Of a stretch of 64,000 nucleotides of DNA, positions 48,101 through 59,162 are shown piece after piece. The notes below the pieces were generated by a model, which worked only from the letters and a program-made list of their open reading frames with translations, did not search any database and had not been told where the DNA came from. The position numbers and the translations under genes were made by a program. Within the stretch, counting starts at the first letter, position 1. Each line of letters starts with the position of its first letter. The DNA is from Brachionus plicatilis (taxonomy: Eukaryota; Rotifera; Eurotatoria; Ploima; Brachionidae), in contig QEOQ01000256.1 in NCBI GenBank assembly GCA_010279815.1, forward strand, positions 553,973-617,972, written 5' to 3'.

Positions 48101-51100
48101 AAAAAATTTCGGTTAAAATTAAGCAAAAATTTTCCAAGCAAAGCAACTTTATTTTTAAACTAAAATTACATTTTAATAATCAATTAAAATACAATTTAAA
48201 ATGTTTGTTCATAACAAGTCAAAGCAAAAACATTTATTTAAAATTTTTTTATTAACTTATTTGAATTAAGCTAGACTCGGCGATTAAAAAGGTATTTAAA
48301 AAAATGTATTAAAATTTAAAATTGAGTGTATGTTAAGAAATTTAATGATTGAAAAATTTTTCTTTTAATTTTATTTTTGACAATTAATTTTCTGATTGGA
48401 AAAAAAAATTATATAGCAGCTGTATATTTGATATTTTATTAATTATTCAGCTAAATTTTATTTGGCTTTATTTTAAAAAACTTAAAAAATAGAAAAAGAA
48501 AAGATAAAACTTTAATAAATCACTTTTCTTCCAGAATTTGTTTAAAAAACTTAAGGCGGAAAATATTTTTTTCTTTATCTTATCAATTGATTGTTTTTTA
48601 TATATTTTCATTTAAAAGTATCACTATTGAATACTAAATTATAAATATTTCATGTCAAATTTATGATTAAATGTTCTATGAATCTGTGCGCATTTCTACC
48701 ATTTCGATATCCGCCGTTTCTCTATTTTATTTTTTTATCATTTTTTCAGTGGTTCCAAAGGGTTTTTCTATTGTGAATCAATAGAGGGGTCTAAATTAGG
48801 CATTGTGAATTTTGGTACAAAAAATAAAAAAACAAAAACAAAATATTAAAAATCACAAATCTTAAGTTCTAATGGGCCAAAACATTTTCTGTAAATTGTA
48901 GCAACTGATACATCCTTTGTACCACCACTTAAAGTTGAATTGGATTTTTAATATAATATAGTATCCCAAATTCACAATTTTCTGAATTTTGCAGATTTAT
49001 TGCCGAATCAGTATATTGGTGGCACTAAGGATGTTTCAGCTGCTACAATTTACCGTTTTTGTTTTGGTTTGGTTCTTCACAACTTTAGATTTGGCATTTT
49101 TAATATTATGTTTTTGTTTTTTGTACCAAAATTCACAATGCCCCTAAATTATTGATACTTGATGGTCATACTTCACACATAGATCCTGTTTTAAACAATT
49201 TTTTTGAGATGATTGTGATGTTTAAACCTTCGTTTTTGCTCTTTTATTAAATCTTCTTTTAAACTCACTCTTGTTTTGTTTCGTTTTTTTTTTTGAAAAT
49301 TAAACTAGTTTTTCTCCAGAATTTTTATTTTTAATGAAAATTGAATATTTTTATATTTTTGAAAACCTGACCCCCTACTGACCACAATTTTATACGACTG
49401 ATCCCCAACTGATCTCCATTTTCCTTGAAGAGATTTTATTTTGATTAACAAGCTTTCTAAAAATGTGCTTTGTTTTTCTCCAGGAAGTATAGTTTTTGAG
49501 ATATTTTGATTAAAATAAAAGACCTTAGTTATTTTAAAATTAATGTTGGGCGGCGGCCAAGCCTGGCCGGTCCGAACGCGGCCAAAATAAGGCGGCCACT
49601 TTGGCGGCCAAAAATTTGGACCGCTGAGTTTGCCGGCCAAAACATAGACGGACGGCCAAATGTACGGCCAAACTTAAAACGGACGGCCACTTTGGCGTTC
49701 AGACAAAATCAGCGGTAAAAATTATATGGGAAAAATTTTTGATGTTCTTTTAAGTTTTTAATTCAAAGAAACGAAAAATTTTCAAATATTACATACAAAT
49801 CTCTTAACCTTAATCTAGAAAAAAAAATTCAAAAATTTAGCTTGTTCAAGAAAAATTATTTTTTTTAAAAATATTTGGCATTTTCTATTAAAAAAAAATT
49901 TTTGCCAATTTTCTTACTCTTAAGGAAATTTTTTTCGCTGATATGGTTTGATCGCAAATATCGTCATCCGTCTATGTTTTGGCCGGCCAACTTCGCGGCC
50001 CAAATTTTTGGCCTCCGGCTTGGCCGCCAAAGTGGCCGTCCGTTTTAAGTTTGGCCGTACATATGGCCGTACATTTGGCCGTCCGTCTATGTTTTTGCCG
50101 GCAAACTCAGCGGTCCAAATTTTTGGCCGCCGGCCTGGCCGCCAAAGTGGCCGTCCGCCTTTATCAGGCACTTTTATAGAAATCTGACCCCCTACTGACC
50201 ACAACAAACCCCCATTTTTCAGAATTTAAAATGATTTCATAATAATTGATAATATTTGAAATTTATAATTGTAATATTTGAAATTTTTTGGTATATTAAT
50301 TTAATAAAAAAATAGAGTCTATGTCTAATTTCATAATTATCTAATTTTATAGATTTATTTTTTCTTGCCTTTACGAAAATCAGAAAAAAGGGGCATTAAA
50401 AAAAATGAAAAATTTCGTCTCATTTAAGTATATCATATTTTTATGTAATTAAAAATTTAGGACAGACTCTATTTTTTTATTGAATTAATCAGAGTTGTTT
50501 AAAAGTCTCAAAAAAAGTCCAAACTTGGACTTGACTTGAGATTTGTGATTTTTAAACAACTCTGGAATTAATGAAACAAAAAATATCAAATATTACAATT
50601 ATAAATTGAATTTTTCTTAATTATTATGAAATCATTTTAAATTCTCGAAAACAATACTTCCCGTAAAAAAACTAAGCACATTTTTAGAAAGCTGGTTAAA
50701 TTCTCTTCAAGAAAATGGGGGTCAGTTGGGGGTCAGGTTTTCAAAAATATAAAAATATTCAATTTTCACAAAAAATAAAAATTCGGGAGAAAAACTAGTT
50801 TAATTTGCAAAAAATTGAGAAAAATTCAAACTAAATGGATACATTAAAACTTTAAGAAATATTTTTGCTTTGCAAAAAAATTGGGGGTCAGAAAATTTTA
50901 AAAAATTGGAGGTCAGTATTTTAGTAGGACCCTTAAATAATCGCTTAATTTATTGAAAAGTTAAAAAAAATGTATTCCTTAATGAGTTAAATGGGTAAAA
51001 GGGGTGAAAATTCTTCATTTTGGGTTAAATTTCGGGGAAATTGGGTGGCTATTTTTGAAGTTTTCGAACAAAATGAATGCGAAATTTTCAATAGAAAAAA

Positions 51101-54100
51101 AATGGCACCTGGCTAGACTTCGTTCGTTGCCATATGTCTCTAAAAAATTATTTCTGTGATCAATTGATAAATTCCAAAGCAGAGTTGCTTAAAATTCCCA
51201 AAAAATAAGCCTGGACTTAAAAATTTTGGAACTTTTAACCAACTCTGTTCCAAAGTAAAAATTTTGCTGACAAAAAAATTAAAAAAAAATTTAGCTTGAA
51301 GACGAAAATCAAATGAATCCATTGCACTTGGCATTCAAGTATGGCAACGATGATTTGGCCAATTTTTTGATCGACAAATCGAACTGTAACGCATTGTCTT
51401 TGTCCTCTACTGACACCCTACCTCTACACGTAGCTTGTAGACAAAAAAAAGACAATCACGAACTGATCAAAAAAACTCTAACCAAACTAAAAAGCAGCTT
51501 GTCAGACAGCGATTTTGCAGATCTGGTAAACAAGACCGACAGCCATAAAAATTCAATCCTGCAAATATCCATCGAGCACAACCATTTGGAAACAGTAGAC
51601 TGTTTGCTGAACCAATTCGCAGGCCATATTAGGCCAGAAGACAAAAATGGCAATCTGGCCATCCACTACGCGGCCAAATACTGCACTGGCGACATGCTCA
51701 AAGTCTTGGCAAAGCACGACGCTTTTTCCAGCAAACAAAATTCCAATTTGGACAACCCTTTGCACATAGCGGCCGCGGCCAACAGACACAAATTCATTAG
51801 CGAGTACCTGGCCCACGAAAGACGCCTGGTGGAAAAACAAGAAGCCAAGGACTATGTGTGGAGCGTGAAGGCTGTGAACCGGGCCGGCAACACTCCTCTG
51901 TTTGTCAGCCTCATAAACGGACACGTTAAGTGCACTGAGGCGCTGATCACCAGCGACCACATTGACCTGGACGCCAAGGACCCGCGCGGCAACTCCATCT
52001 ACCACATTTGCGCCGCGCACAACAACTTTGAGGCCATGCGCATCCTCTTGACCAAAAAGGACTACAAATTTGTGGAACCACTGTTCATCAAAAACAACCA
52101 AGAAGACAATGTTCTGCACTCGGCATGCACAAATGGCCACTTGGAAATCATAAAGCTGGCAATTGGCCGGCTCAACGAAAGCTATTCGTCCATGGAAAGC
52201 TATTTGACTTCAAAAAACAAGGAAGGAAAGAGCTGCTTTCACATCGTTTGCTCCAAAGGCTTCTACAACATTGCCGAATACTTTCTCAAAGACTTGAGCC
52301 TAGGCTATTTGATTGAGCAAGTGGACAGCGCTGGCAACACACCGCTGCACTTGGCATCGTCCAATGGACACCTGAGCATTGTCAATCTGCTGCTTGAGCA
52401 CGAAGTCCAGCTGAACACCAAGAACAAAGAGTCCAACACGGCCCTGGAGCTCAGCTGCCGACTGGGCTTTTTCGAGATCAGCAAAATACTCATATCCAAG
52501 TATTCGATAATACAGAGCCACGAGGTGGAGAGAAAGAGCGAGTATCCATTGCACATAGCGTGCCACGAGGGCGCCTATGAGCTTGTCGAGCTGCTGCTTG
52601 CCAAGGGCGCAGCCATAGACATTTTGACAGAGGAGAACAAAAATTGTTTGGACATTGCGATCAGCAGGGGACACAGAGAGGTGATCAAGGTGTTGTTGAA
52701 AGACAAAAATTGGCACAAGTTGATCAATGTGAATGCGGGAGATCGAGTGGACCACAAGATCAACATCATAAATGTGGCATTTAGGCAGCAGATAACTCAG
52801 TTTGTGGTCAAGAAAGAAAACCCGCAGCTGGTTGCCATGTTTGAGAACAAACTGTGGGAAAGCCTGAAGCTAGTGTTGGACAATTGCAGGAGAAAGAATG
52901 AGTTCAATTTTAAAAAGTTGGACCCGCCGTGCCAGAACCTGCAGAAGCATCCACTGATGCTGATGGCTCGGTCGGGCCAGGAGTCTTTGCTCAAGCACGA
53001 GACCACTGAACAGCTGCTCAAGCTCAAATGGAGGTTTATACCTCGGTGCGCCTTCTATTCCAACATACTTTTGTACTTGTTGTTTTTGATTTTGTTCGCC
53101 TTGTACACCAGCCAGTTGTCCACATTTGCGTCACACAAAAATGTGAAAGAAGACCGCGCCAGCTTTGAGTCCAACTTGTCCTCGGTCATTCTTGTCTGCA
53201 TTTCAGTTAACCTTGTCAAAAAGCTGCTGCAAGTGGTCCTGGTGGACAGGTTTTCTTTTTTTGTGTCACTGCAAAATTGGGCAGAAGTTGGAACGTTTGT
53301 GATGGCGTTCGTGGCCATTGTGACGGACTCGTTGGCGCTCAAGCTCAATTTGTGTTCCATTGCAGTGCTCAGCTCGTTCATTGTGTTTTCTTTTTTGATT
53401 CAAAAGCTGAAAGTGTTCGGTCTGTACGTTCTGGCCTTTAGACGGACTATTCAAAATTCGGCAAAATTTTTTCCAATCTTTTTCCTAATCTACATTGGCT
53501 TCAATTTGTCGTATCGGGTGCGCACCAATTTTGGAGTCGAGTTTTTCAACACCACCTCTGGCTTGACGCTGATCAGAACGCTGGCAATGGCTCTTGGCGA
53601 ACTGGACAGTGATTCAATGGGACTCGACTTTGACACCATCGATTCGGCACTTTTTCTAAATTACCTTATTTATTTCATGTTCATTGGTCTTATGTGCATC
53701 ATTACATTCAATTTATTTGTTGGTAAGTAACCAGCTTTTTTTGGCAAATTGAAGTTTGAGGGCCCTACCGAGTTATGTGAGCTGAGCTCACGAAAATGTG
53801 TGAACTTGACTAATTTTTTTGTTTTCGTGATCTCAGCTCACCTGTAAAAAATTATGTGTTATGAGCTAAATTTTTGTTTTGGGATCTTAAATATTAATTT
53901 AATAATGACTAACAAAAAAATAAATTTCTTATGTTTATATTTTTGCTAAAAACAATTAATTAAATTAAATGGAAAATAAAGAATTATGCGAACAACCTCG
54001 AAATTTGGACATTTTATCGTAGTTTATTTTTTTTAAATACAATATTTTAAAATTTAAAACTTATTTTCATATATTACAAAAAGACAGAAATTTTAAATCA

Positions 54101-56012
54101 GCAAAAGTGTGAGAATGATATGAAAATTTTAAAATAAAAGTAAATTTTAAGAAAAAATTGGAAAATTAAATATGAGAATAAATCAATTAAATTAAATCGG
54201 CATGTAAAAACAAATAAATATTTTTATACTATTTATTAATTAATTTTTTTTTAAACTATAATTTTACTATAAGTTGACTTTAATTTGGTTTTTTTGTATC
54301 ATAATAAACTATATTTAATTAATTCAATTATTTTACGATCACTGAAATTTTAAAACGTGATCTGAAGATCACATAATTTTTTATTTTCTCTCTAGGTGAG
54401 CTGAGTTCACGAAAACAAAAAAATTAGTCAAGTTCACACAGGTCACATAACTCGATTTAAATATAATTGTAATATTTTTTTAATAATAGAGAAAAAATAA
54501 AGTTTTTCCAAAGCAATTATTTGACATGACATGTCATGTCAAATAATATCTATTAAACGAATTTAACTACTATAAACTCGTGTTCACGACTCTAAGAGTA
54601 AAGCCTAAATCCAACCTTTTTTCTTTTAGGGTTAATTACATCGTTTCTATGTTATAACAATTAAAATTTAATTTGCTAGAAAATAACCTGAATATGGGAT
54701 ATTTTCTAAAAATACAGCCCAAATTTAGCTTTTACTCTAACAAAAAGGCTTTACTCTTAAAGTCGTGAACACGAGTTTACGGTATTTATTTTTATTTATT
54801 TGTTTTCTTACCGAGCTAATCTCATTCAGATTAAAAAAGAAAAAAATTTAAAACAAACTTTATTTAGGTATTGTGAAATTCAAATAAAAATTGAACAAAA
54901 ATTCTTCCTTTTTTGATGAATTAATATTAAATTTAATAAAATTTACTTAAAAAAATGCTGCGACAAAGTGCAACATACTTTGTTGCACCTTTTTCGCTAA
55001 GAATAATTTTTTTCATGTTTAAGTAAGACAAAAAATAAAATATTAAGAAGATTTAAATTGATTTTTGGTTTAATTTTCTAAAAAAAAATGAAAATAATGA
55101 TCTTATTTTAGGCAATTAAGGTGCAACAAAGTATGTTGCACTTTGTCGCAGCATTTTTTTAAGTAAATTTTATTAAATTTAATATTAATTCATCAAAAAA
55201 GGAAATATTTTTGTTCAATTTGTATTTGAATTTCACAATATCCTTTATTTAAATTTTTTTTTTTACTTTATTTGAAATAAAGTTTACAAGTAAAAATAAA
55301 GAAAAAATAAAAGGCCTATATTTTCTAGGCCTTCATTAAACTTATCTACAAATTTAATAAAAATAAAGACAAAATCAATTCAAAATCATACTTTTATGAT
55401 AAAAACAATAAAATTTTGATTTTTTTGTATAGTACAAATAAAAAGTAACTTGTAAGCATCTTGTTCTTCGACTCTTCCTCAACTTTTTCTTTCCCCACTT
55501 TTCTTTTAGGAAGAGTTGAAGAAAAGAAAAAGTCGAGAAAAGGAAGAGAAAGAGTCGAGTTAGAGTTGAGGAAAGGAAATATACAGGCTATTTTTTAATT
55601 GTACTGTAATAAATTTATTGTGAATATAACAAATTTGATGTAAATTGAATTTTTTAACTTATATTGGAATATATTGATTTTAAATTTAACAAATAAATTA
55701 GGAATTAAATTAATTTAAAATCAATAGTTTATTTTAGACTTTTACTTTTTTTATCAATAATTCAATTTCACCTGTATTTACTTATTTAAATATAACGTAT
55801 TCGAGATATCATATTTAACCGAATTTTGTACAAATATTTAAAAGGCTAAATTCATATAAACATTTAAAATTAAAATTTTTTTTTTTTTTTTTTAATTATT
55901 ATTTTTATTCTGTTTTATTTTTATTTAATTTTTTTTAATCAAAAAGACACAATCTCGAAAGGGGGCTGAAAGGAAGTAGCTCTCTTCCAACCAGTCGGTC
56001 TAAAATCCCCCC

Positions 56013-56079
<67 letters not shown>

Positions 56080-58657
56080 TTTATTATTTAAAAGGCTTTA
56101 ACAATAAAAAAATTAAAAAAATGAGTTGTCTCATGGTTTACTAAAAGAAAAAGGCCACCTAGAACACCTTTACCTGTAAGTCGCACCTTTCCTTTAATTC
56201 TTATCAAGACAATATACATATTTAAAATCAAAGTTAAATGTATATAATTTAATGTTTAATTTTAATATAAAAGGCCCCTAATTTTCTTCTCGCTAATTTT
56301 AAAAAATTTTTCGCTAATTTTAATAAAAATTCCGCTATTTTAGTAAAAAGAAATCTAATTTAATAAGCTTACCTCTAATTTAATAAAAACTCATCTAAAT
56401 AAATAGAAACTCATCTAAAATAATAAAAAAATATCTAATTTAATAAAAACTACATCTTTTATAATAAAAAAATATCTAATTTAATAAAAAAATTGTGTGT
56501 AATCACTTTGTAAAAATTTATGCCCCAAAAGCGTACACAACGAAAATTTGTAAGTAAATCAATTAATTGATTCTAAAGTAGGCTTTAAAAAAATATTAAA
56601 TACATTCTAGTTAAATTTTTATACATTTTCTACTTTTCTTGCTTTTAATTTTAGTCATTTTTTCAAACAAATTTTGAACGAGAAAGAAAAGAAAAAAACT
56701 ATAAAGGGTTCATTTTGATCGTTTGTTATTGCTCTTCTAAATAAAACATTAAAAATGTATATTATCTTGATAAAAATTAGAGGAAAGGTTCGATTTACAG
56801 GTAAATATGTTCTAGGTGTCTTTTTTCTTTTATTTTTTTATTTTTATTTAAAAGATAATTTAGGAAAGGAAAATTTCCAGGGCAGCTCCGAATGGCATAG
56901 CCTTCTTTTCAGCCCTCTTGTTGGCAATTTTAATTTTATAAAATTTAGATTAATTAAAAAAAAAAAAGAAAAATAAATTAGGAATGTTTAGTATTTTTTT
57001 TTTTTTAATTAATCAAAATTTTGTAAAATTAAAATTGCTAACAAGAGGGCTGAAAAGAAGGTCAATTTTTAATTCTTTATGAATTGTTTTGATACTTGTC
57101 TTTAGCGGGAAATATTTTATGATTTTCAAAATCCGATTTTGCATTTTTTGAATTTCGGATTTAATCTTCTGGGTACCCGAATGAAGTATTATAAAGCAGT
57201 AGTCGAAAAGTGATCTTATGAGAGACATATAAAGCATTCTATTGATTTTTATTGAGGATCCCCACTTAAAGCTCTTAACATTCCTGATTAATTTTGGAGA
57301 TTTTTTTTGAGTTGATTATCTTTAGATGTTCTTTGTAGTCAATCTTAGTATCTAATTTTATACCAAGGAATGTCGGATTGGGTTCAATTGGGATTTGACT
57401 GTTTCCGATTTTTATTTTCATTCCATACGTTTTCTCATAGTTCTTTCGATGTCCAGATCTTTTTTCTTTTAGTAAACTATGAAACAACTAATTTTTTTAA
57501 TTTTCTAAATTGTTAAATTCTATTAAATATTTTTACAAAATTCGTTTAAACACGTTTAATAGAAACACATTTTTTACTTGTCAGAATTTTGAACATTCTT
57601 TTTGAACACCCGTTACAAAATCTTTTCATATAAATTAATTTGCTACTTTTTTTAAACACAAAAAATTAACTGACAAAAAAAAATACTTTTAGGTATCGCG
57701 GTTGGTGAAATCAAAACAGTTTTGGACGAGGCTGATATCCAGCAGATATCGATGCGAATAATATTTGTGCTCAAGGTTCAAGAAACTTTGAATCGATTTA
57801 ATCAACATTTTTGCTTTAAATGGCTAAATATTCGCTTTGAAGAATTTAATTACGAAAAAGAATACAAATTCATCAAAACAAAGGACAAAGTAGTCAAATT
57901 TCTGTCCAAACATTTTTCCACAATCGAGCCAGAGATCAAGTTGGTTGACCCGTCCAAAAGATTGGAAGACAACTTAAACGAATTGTCAAGAGCAACAAAT
58001 GCTGACTTAAAGGCCTTAAGAGAATTGCTGACAAATCAAATAACTGATGTTGAGACCAAACTCACCAATTCTCAGCAGCGACTAGAAGACTGCTTGGTCG
58101 AGATGTCGCGCAAGACAACAAACAACTTCGAAACAACTCAGCAAGATTCGAGTGAACAGCTCGAATCTGTACAACAAAAAGTTCTCAATTCCCAGCAGTT
58201 GCTTAGCATAAATGTAAGCGAACTGACCAGAAAAACAAGTGCCAAAATTCAGGCCCTTAAAAACTCGTACAATTCCCAATTAAAAAATACCAAATCAGAA
58301 CTTATAAGCAAACAAAACGAGCTGGAGAATAATTTGAACACATTGGCTCAGCTTACAAATCAAATGAACCAGACTTGCCTTTACCAATTCAATAGCATAA
58401 ATCAGACATTTTCTGACTTGATTAACAAAATGTCTGATCTAAAAAATGACATGGTCAATATGAGTCAGCAAATGAATGACTTGAAGAATGTGCAAGGTGA
58501 TCTAATGAACATGAATAAAAAATTTAGCTCTCAACTCGACGATTTTATGATATCGACCGAAGTAAAGAAGGTTTTAGATGAACTTGTTGATGATTTGATT
58601 GAAGACTCAATGCCAGTGAATGAACAAATTGATTCCGATGAACAAGATGCATTTTAG
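45004..58657 (+). CDS. TRPA1: TRPA-type ankyrin-repeat cation channel with coiled-coil tail
   Basis: Spliced CDS 45004-45156, 47502-47697, 47747-47874, 47931-48080, 51295-53722, 57693-58657; 1339 residues, all junctions GT..AG and in frame. About residues 60-740 are ankyrin repeats (many xTPLHLAxxxGH forms, e.g. GNTPLHLASSNGHLSIVNLL). Six membrane helices follow: S1 near 796-815, S2 836-858, S3 877-890, S4 895-915, S5 934-951, S6 997-1019; a pore loop RTLAMALGELDSD lies near 970-980. Directly after S6, FVGIAVGEIKTVLDEADIQQ matches the TRPA1 post-S6 segment (LxGLAVGDI). TRPA channels are calcium-permeable sensors of irritants and temperature in the plasma membrane (family knowledge). Odd: after a short TRPA-like linker the protein goes on with about 200 residues of coiled coil (1105-1310), making it longer than the usual 1100-1200. 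AATAAA at 58694. Confidence 0.9.
45157..47501. other. TRPA1: TRPA intron 1
   Basis: AT-rich; no exon or bounded repeat recognised. The 45984-46196 frame has intron composition. Confidence 0.45.
47502..47697 (+). CDS. TRPA1: TRPA exon 2
   Basis: Acceptor TTATTTAG, donor TTTG|GTAATT, phase 1. Encodes YDNFNLLHYAAKSCRSSLS, the first clear ankyrin repeat. Confidence 0.85.
47747..47874 (+). CDS. TRPA1: TRPA exon 3
   Basis: Acceptor TTTTCTAG, donor CGAAA|GTAATT, phase 0. Encodes SKMTPLHLLVKLNVFPKSSE. The intron before it is 49 bp. Confidence 0.85.
47931..48080 (+). CDS. TRPA1: TRPA exon 4
   Basis: Acceptor ATTTTTCAAG, donor TTAGAC|GTAAAT, phase 0. Encodes DSGFTALHYAVFKNNFEAAQ. The intron before it is 56 bp. 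Confidence 0.85.
48799..49143. mobile_element. MITE with GGGCATTGTGAATTTTGGTAC ends, copy 2, 8-bp TSD
   Basis: Left GGCATTGTGAATTTTGGTAC, right GTACCAAAATTCACAATGCCC; flanked by CTAAATTA at 48791-48798 and 49144-49151. Internal structure matches 25578-25925. In TRPA intron 4. Confidence 0.85.
49540..50165. repeat. GC-rich GGCCGTCCGT inverted repeat blocks
   Basis: Two GC-rich blocks (49540-49700 and 49975-50165) contain many GGCCAAA, GGACGGCCA, GGCGGCCA and ATAGACGGACGGCC words; the second block is essentially the inverse of the first, so they can fold together. They stand out sharply in an otherwise extremely AT-rich region. Reading frames across them are not coding (R/P/A/K repetitive in all frames). 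Confidence 0.75.
50490..50564. mobile_element. hAT-type MITE, copy 2 (75 bp), exact 8-bp TSD
   Basis: CAGAGTTGTTTAAAAGTC..GATTTTTAAACAACTCTG flanked by GAATTAAT at 50482-50489 and 50565-50572. Confidence 0.9.
51180..51247. mobile_element. hAT-type MITE, copy 3 (68 bp), exact 8-bp TSD
   Basis: CAGAGTTGCTTAAAATTC..GAACTTTTAACCAACTCTG flanked by TTCCAAAG at 51172-51179 and 51248-51255, ending only 47 bp before TRPA exon 5. Confidence 0.9.
51295..53722 (+). CDS. TRPA1: TRPA exon 5 (ankyrin repeats and all six membrane helices)
   Basis: Acceptor AAATTTAG|CTT continues exon 4 in phase 0 (..RLD-LEDENQMNPLHLAFKYG). Donor GTTG|GTAAGT, phase 1, right after S6. An 809-codon exon, much more GC-rich than its introns. 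Confidence 0.95.
53769..54454. mobile_element. Foldback MITE with CGAGTTATGTGA ends
   Basis: CGAGTTATGTGAGCTGAGCT and GTGAACTTGACTAATTTTTT on the left are inverted at 54376-54454 (..AAAAAATTAGTCAAGTTCAC..TCACATAACTCG). In TRPA intron 5, just 46 bp after the donor. Confidence 0.75.
54516..54547. repeat. 32-bp perfect palindrome
   Basis: ATTATTTGACATGACA and its exact inverse TGTCATGTCAAATAAT, without spacer. Lies between two MITEs in TRPA intron 5. Confidence 0.85.
54567..54786. mobile_element. MITE with ~38-bp inverted ends (AAACTCGTGTTCACGACT)
   Basis: 54569-54606 (CTATAAACTCGTGTTCACGA..AGAGTAAAGCCT) is inverted at 54746-54784. About 140 bp in between, no ORF. Confidence 0.75.
54867..55243. 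mobile_element. Palindromic MITE with GGTATTGTGAAATTC ends, exact 8-bp TSD
   Basis: 377 bp whose two halves are almost perfect inverted copies, including GTGCAACATACTTTGTTGCACC near the centre side. Flanked by TTTATTTA at 54859-54866 and 55244-55251. Family members: 7566-8709, the truncated copy at 63479 and a stray end at 29900-29937. Confidence 0.88.
55431..55606. repeat. Polypyrimidine/polypurine hairpin MITE, copy 2
   Basis: AGTACAAATAAAAAGTAACT at the left and TTTTTTAATTGTACTGT at the right, with the TTCTTCGACTCTTCCTC / GAGGAAAGGAAAT pyrimidine-purine hairpin between, as at 4478-4653. Confidence 0.65.
56013..56081. repeat. (ATT)n microsatellite, about 23 units
   Basis: Uninterrupted ATT repeat directly after GGGGGCTGAAAGGAAGTAGC..CCAGTCGGTCTAAAATCC, as in the 3' tails of some LINE families. 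Confidence 0.9.
57020..57487 (-). pseudogene. LINE (Jockey/CR1-type) reverse transcriptase C-terminal fragment
   Basis: Minus strand: GMKIKIGNSQIPIEPNPTFL, GIKLDTKIDYKEHLKIINSK, then after one frameshift (about 57275) SFKWGSSIKINRMLYMSLIR, SLFDYCFIILHSGTQKIKSE and IQKMQNRILKIIKYFP. This corresponds to the palm-thumb part of a non-LTR reverse transcriptase (xxTFLGIxLDxxLxxxxHL, LYxSLIRSxxDYCxxI, IQxxQNRxLRI). Catalytic YxDD motif is upstream and missing. Sits in TRPA intron 5. Confidence 0.8.
57693..58657 (+). CDS. TRPA1: TRPA last exon (post-S6 segment and coiled-coil tail)
   Basis: Acceptor TACTTTTAG|GT completes the Gly codon of the S6 end (FVG-IAVGEIKTVL). Then KFLSKHFSTIEPEIKLVD and a long heptad region with repeated LED(N/C)L.ELSR(A/K)T blocks (RLEDNLNELSRATNADLKAL, RLEDCLVEMSRKTTNN, LLSINVSELTRKTSAK), which suggests internal duplication of a ~40-residue coiled-coil unit. 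Ends DEQDAF. Confidence 0.92.
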
Positions 58658-58693
58658 ATAAAGTTTTAACTTCTTTTATCAAGATCAGTGTAA

Positions 58694-58699
58694 AATAAA
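58694..58699 (+). terminator. TRPA1: Poly(A) signal of the TRPA gene
   Basis: AATAAA 37 bp after the stop codon; copied again at 59581-59586 in the duplicated flank. Confidence 0.5.
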
Positions 58700-59162
58700 T
58701 ATTTTGACAAATTTTTTATTTTTTCTGAAATTAAAATTCTCATTTTATTCAAACATTTAAAACAATAAAAATTAAATATTCCGAAACAAAGGGTTTGTTT
58801 GATGTTATCTATTTAATTTTGATGAAATAACATTTTTTTCATTTCAACTTTATTTTCGGTTGAGAAAGAAAGGCTTCTTTAAAGATTAATAATCTTAAAC
58901 CGTTCTTCCCCAAGGAATCAACTAATTAATTTTGAAATCTCTCAAAAAGTTTTTCTTCGAATAAAACAATTTTAGATTGTAATCAAAAATTACACAGGGA
59001 ATGAGAATTATTGAAAAATTTTTAATAATATTTTTAAATATTTTTAAAAAAAAAATTTAATCATTTTCTAAATATGTTTAAAATTTTATTTTTAAATTTA
59101 AAAAATTTTTTATTAATAAGTTTATAACTAAATGTATTATTAAATAAAATAACATTCAGAAG

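Larger units (their letters stand above)
49290..50937. mobile_element. Long foldback element with inverted arms and a GC-rich core
   Basis: Arm 49298-49500 (AAACTAGTTTTTCTCCAGAA.., CCTGACCCCC, GCTTTCTAAAAATGTGCTTTG) is inverted at 50652-50815. The right terminus ..CAGTATTTTAGTAGGACCC (50931) matches the ends of the 8908-9481 element. A hAT MITE (50490-50564) is nested in it. In TRPA intron 4. Confidence 0.7.
55820..57550. mobile_element. Foldback transposon related to 29430-30792, disrupted by LINE pieces
   Basis: Left CGAATTTTGTACAAATATTTAAAAGGC and right ATTAAATATTTTTACAAAATTCG are inverted; AAAGGCCACCTAGAACACC (56149) pairs with GGTGTC..TTTT near 56815. Short LINE-derived pieces occur inside (55950-56090, 56880-56965, 57013-57487), and 56900-56965 is inverted at 57003-57062. 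Confidence 0.55.

Noticed and set aside
49305..50207. Pro/Arg/Trp-rich ORFs on both strands around the GC-rich blocks
   Set aside because: The repeated GGCC words give open frames in all directions; no conserved domain and both strands look alike.
55990..56081. CRISPR-like or regulatory repeat array
   Set aside because: It is a simple (ATT)n microsatellite without spacers.
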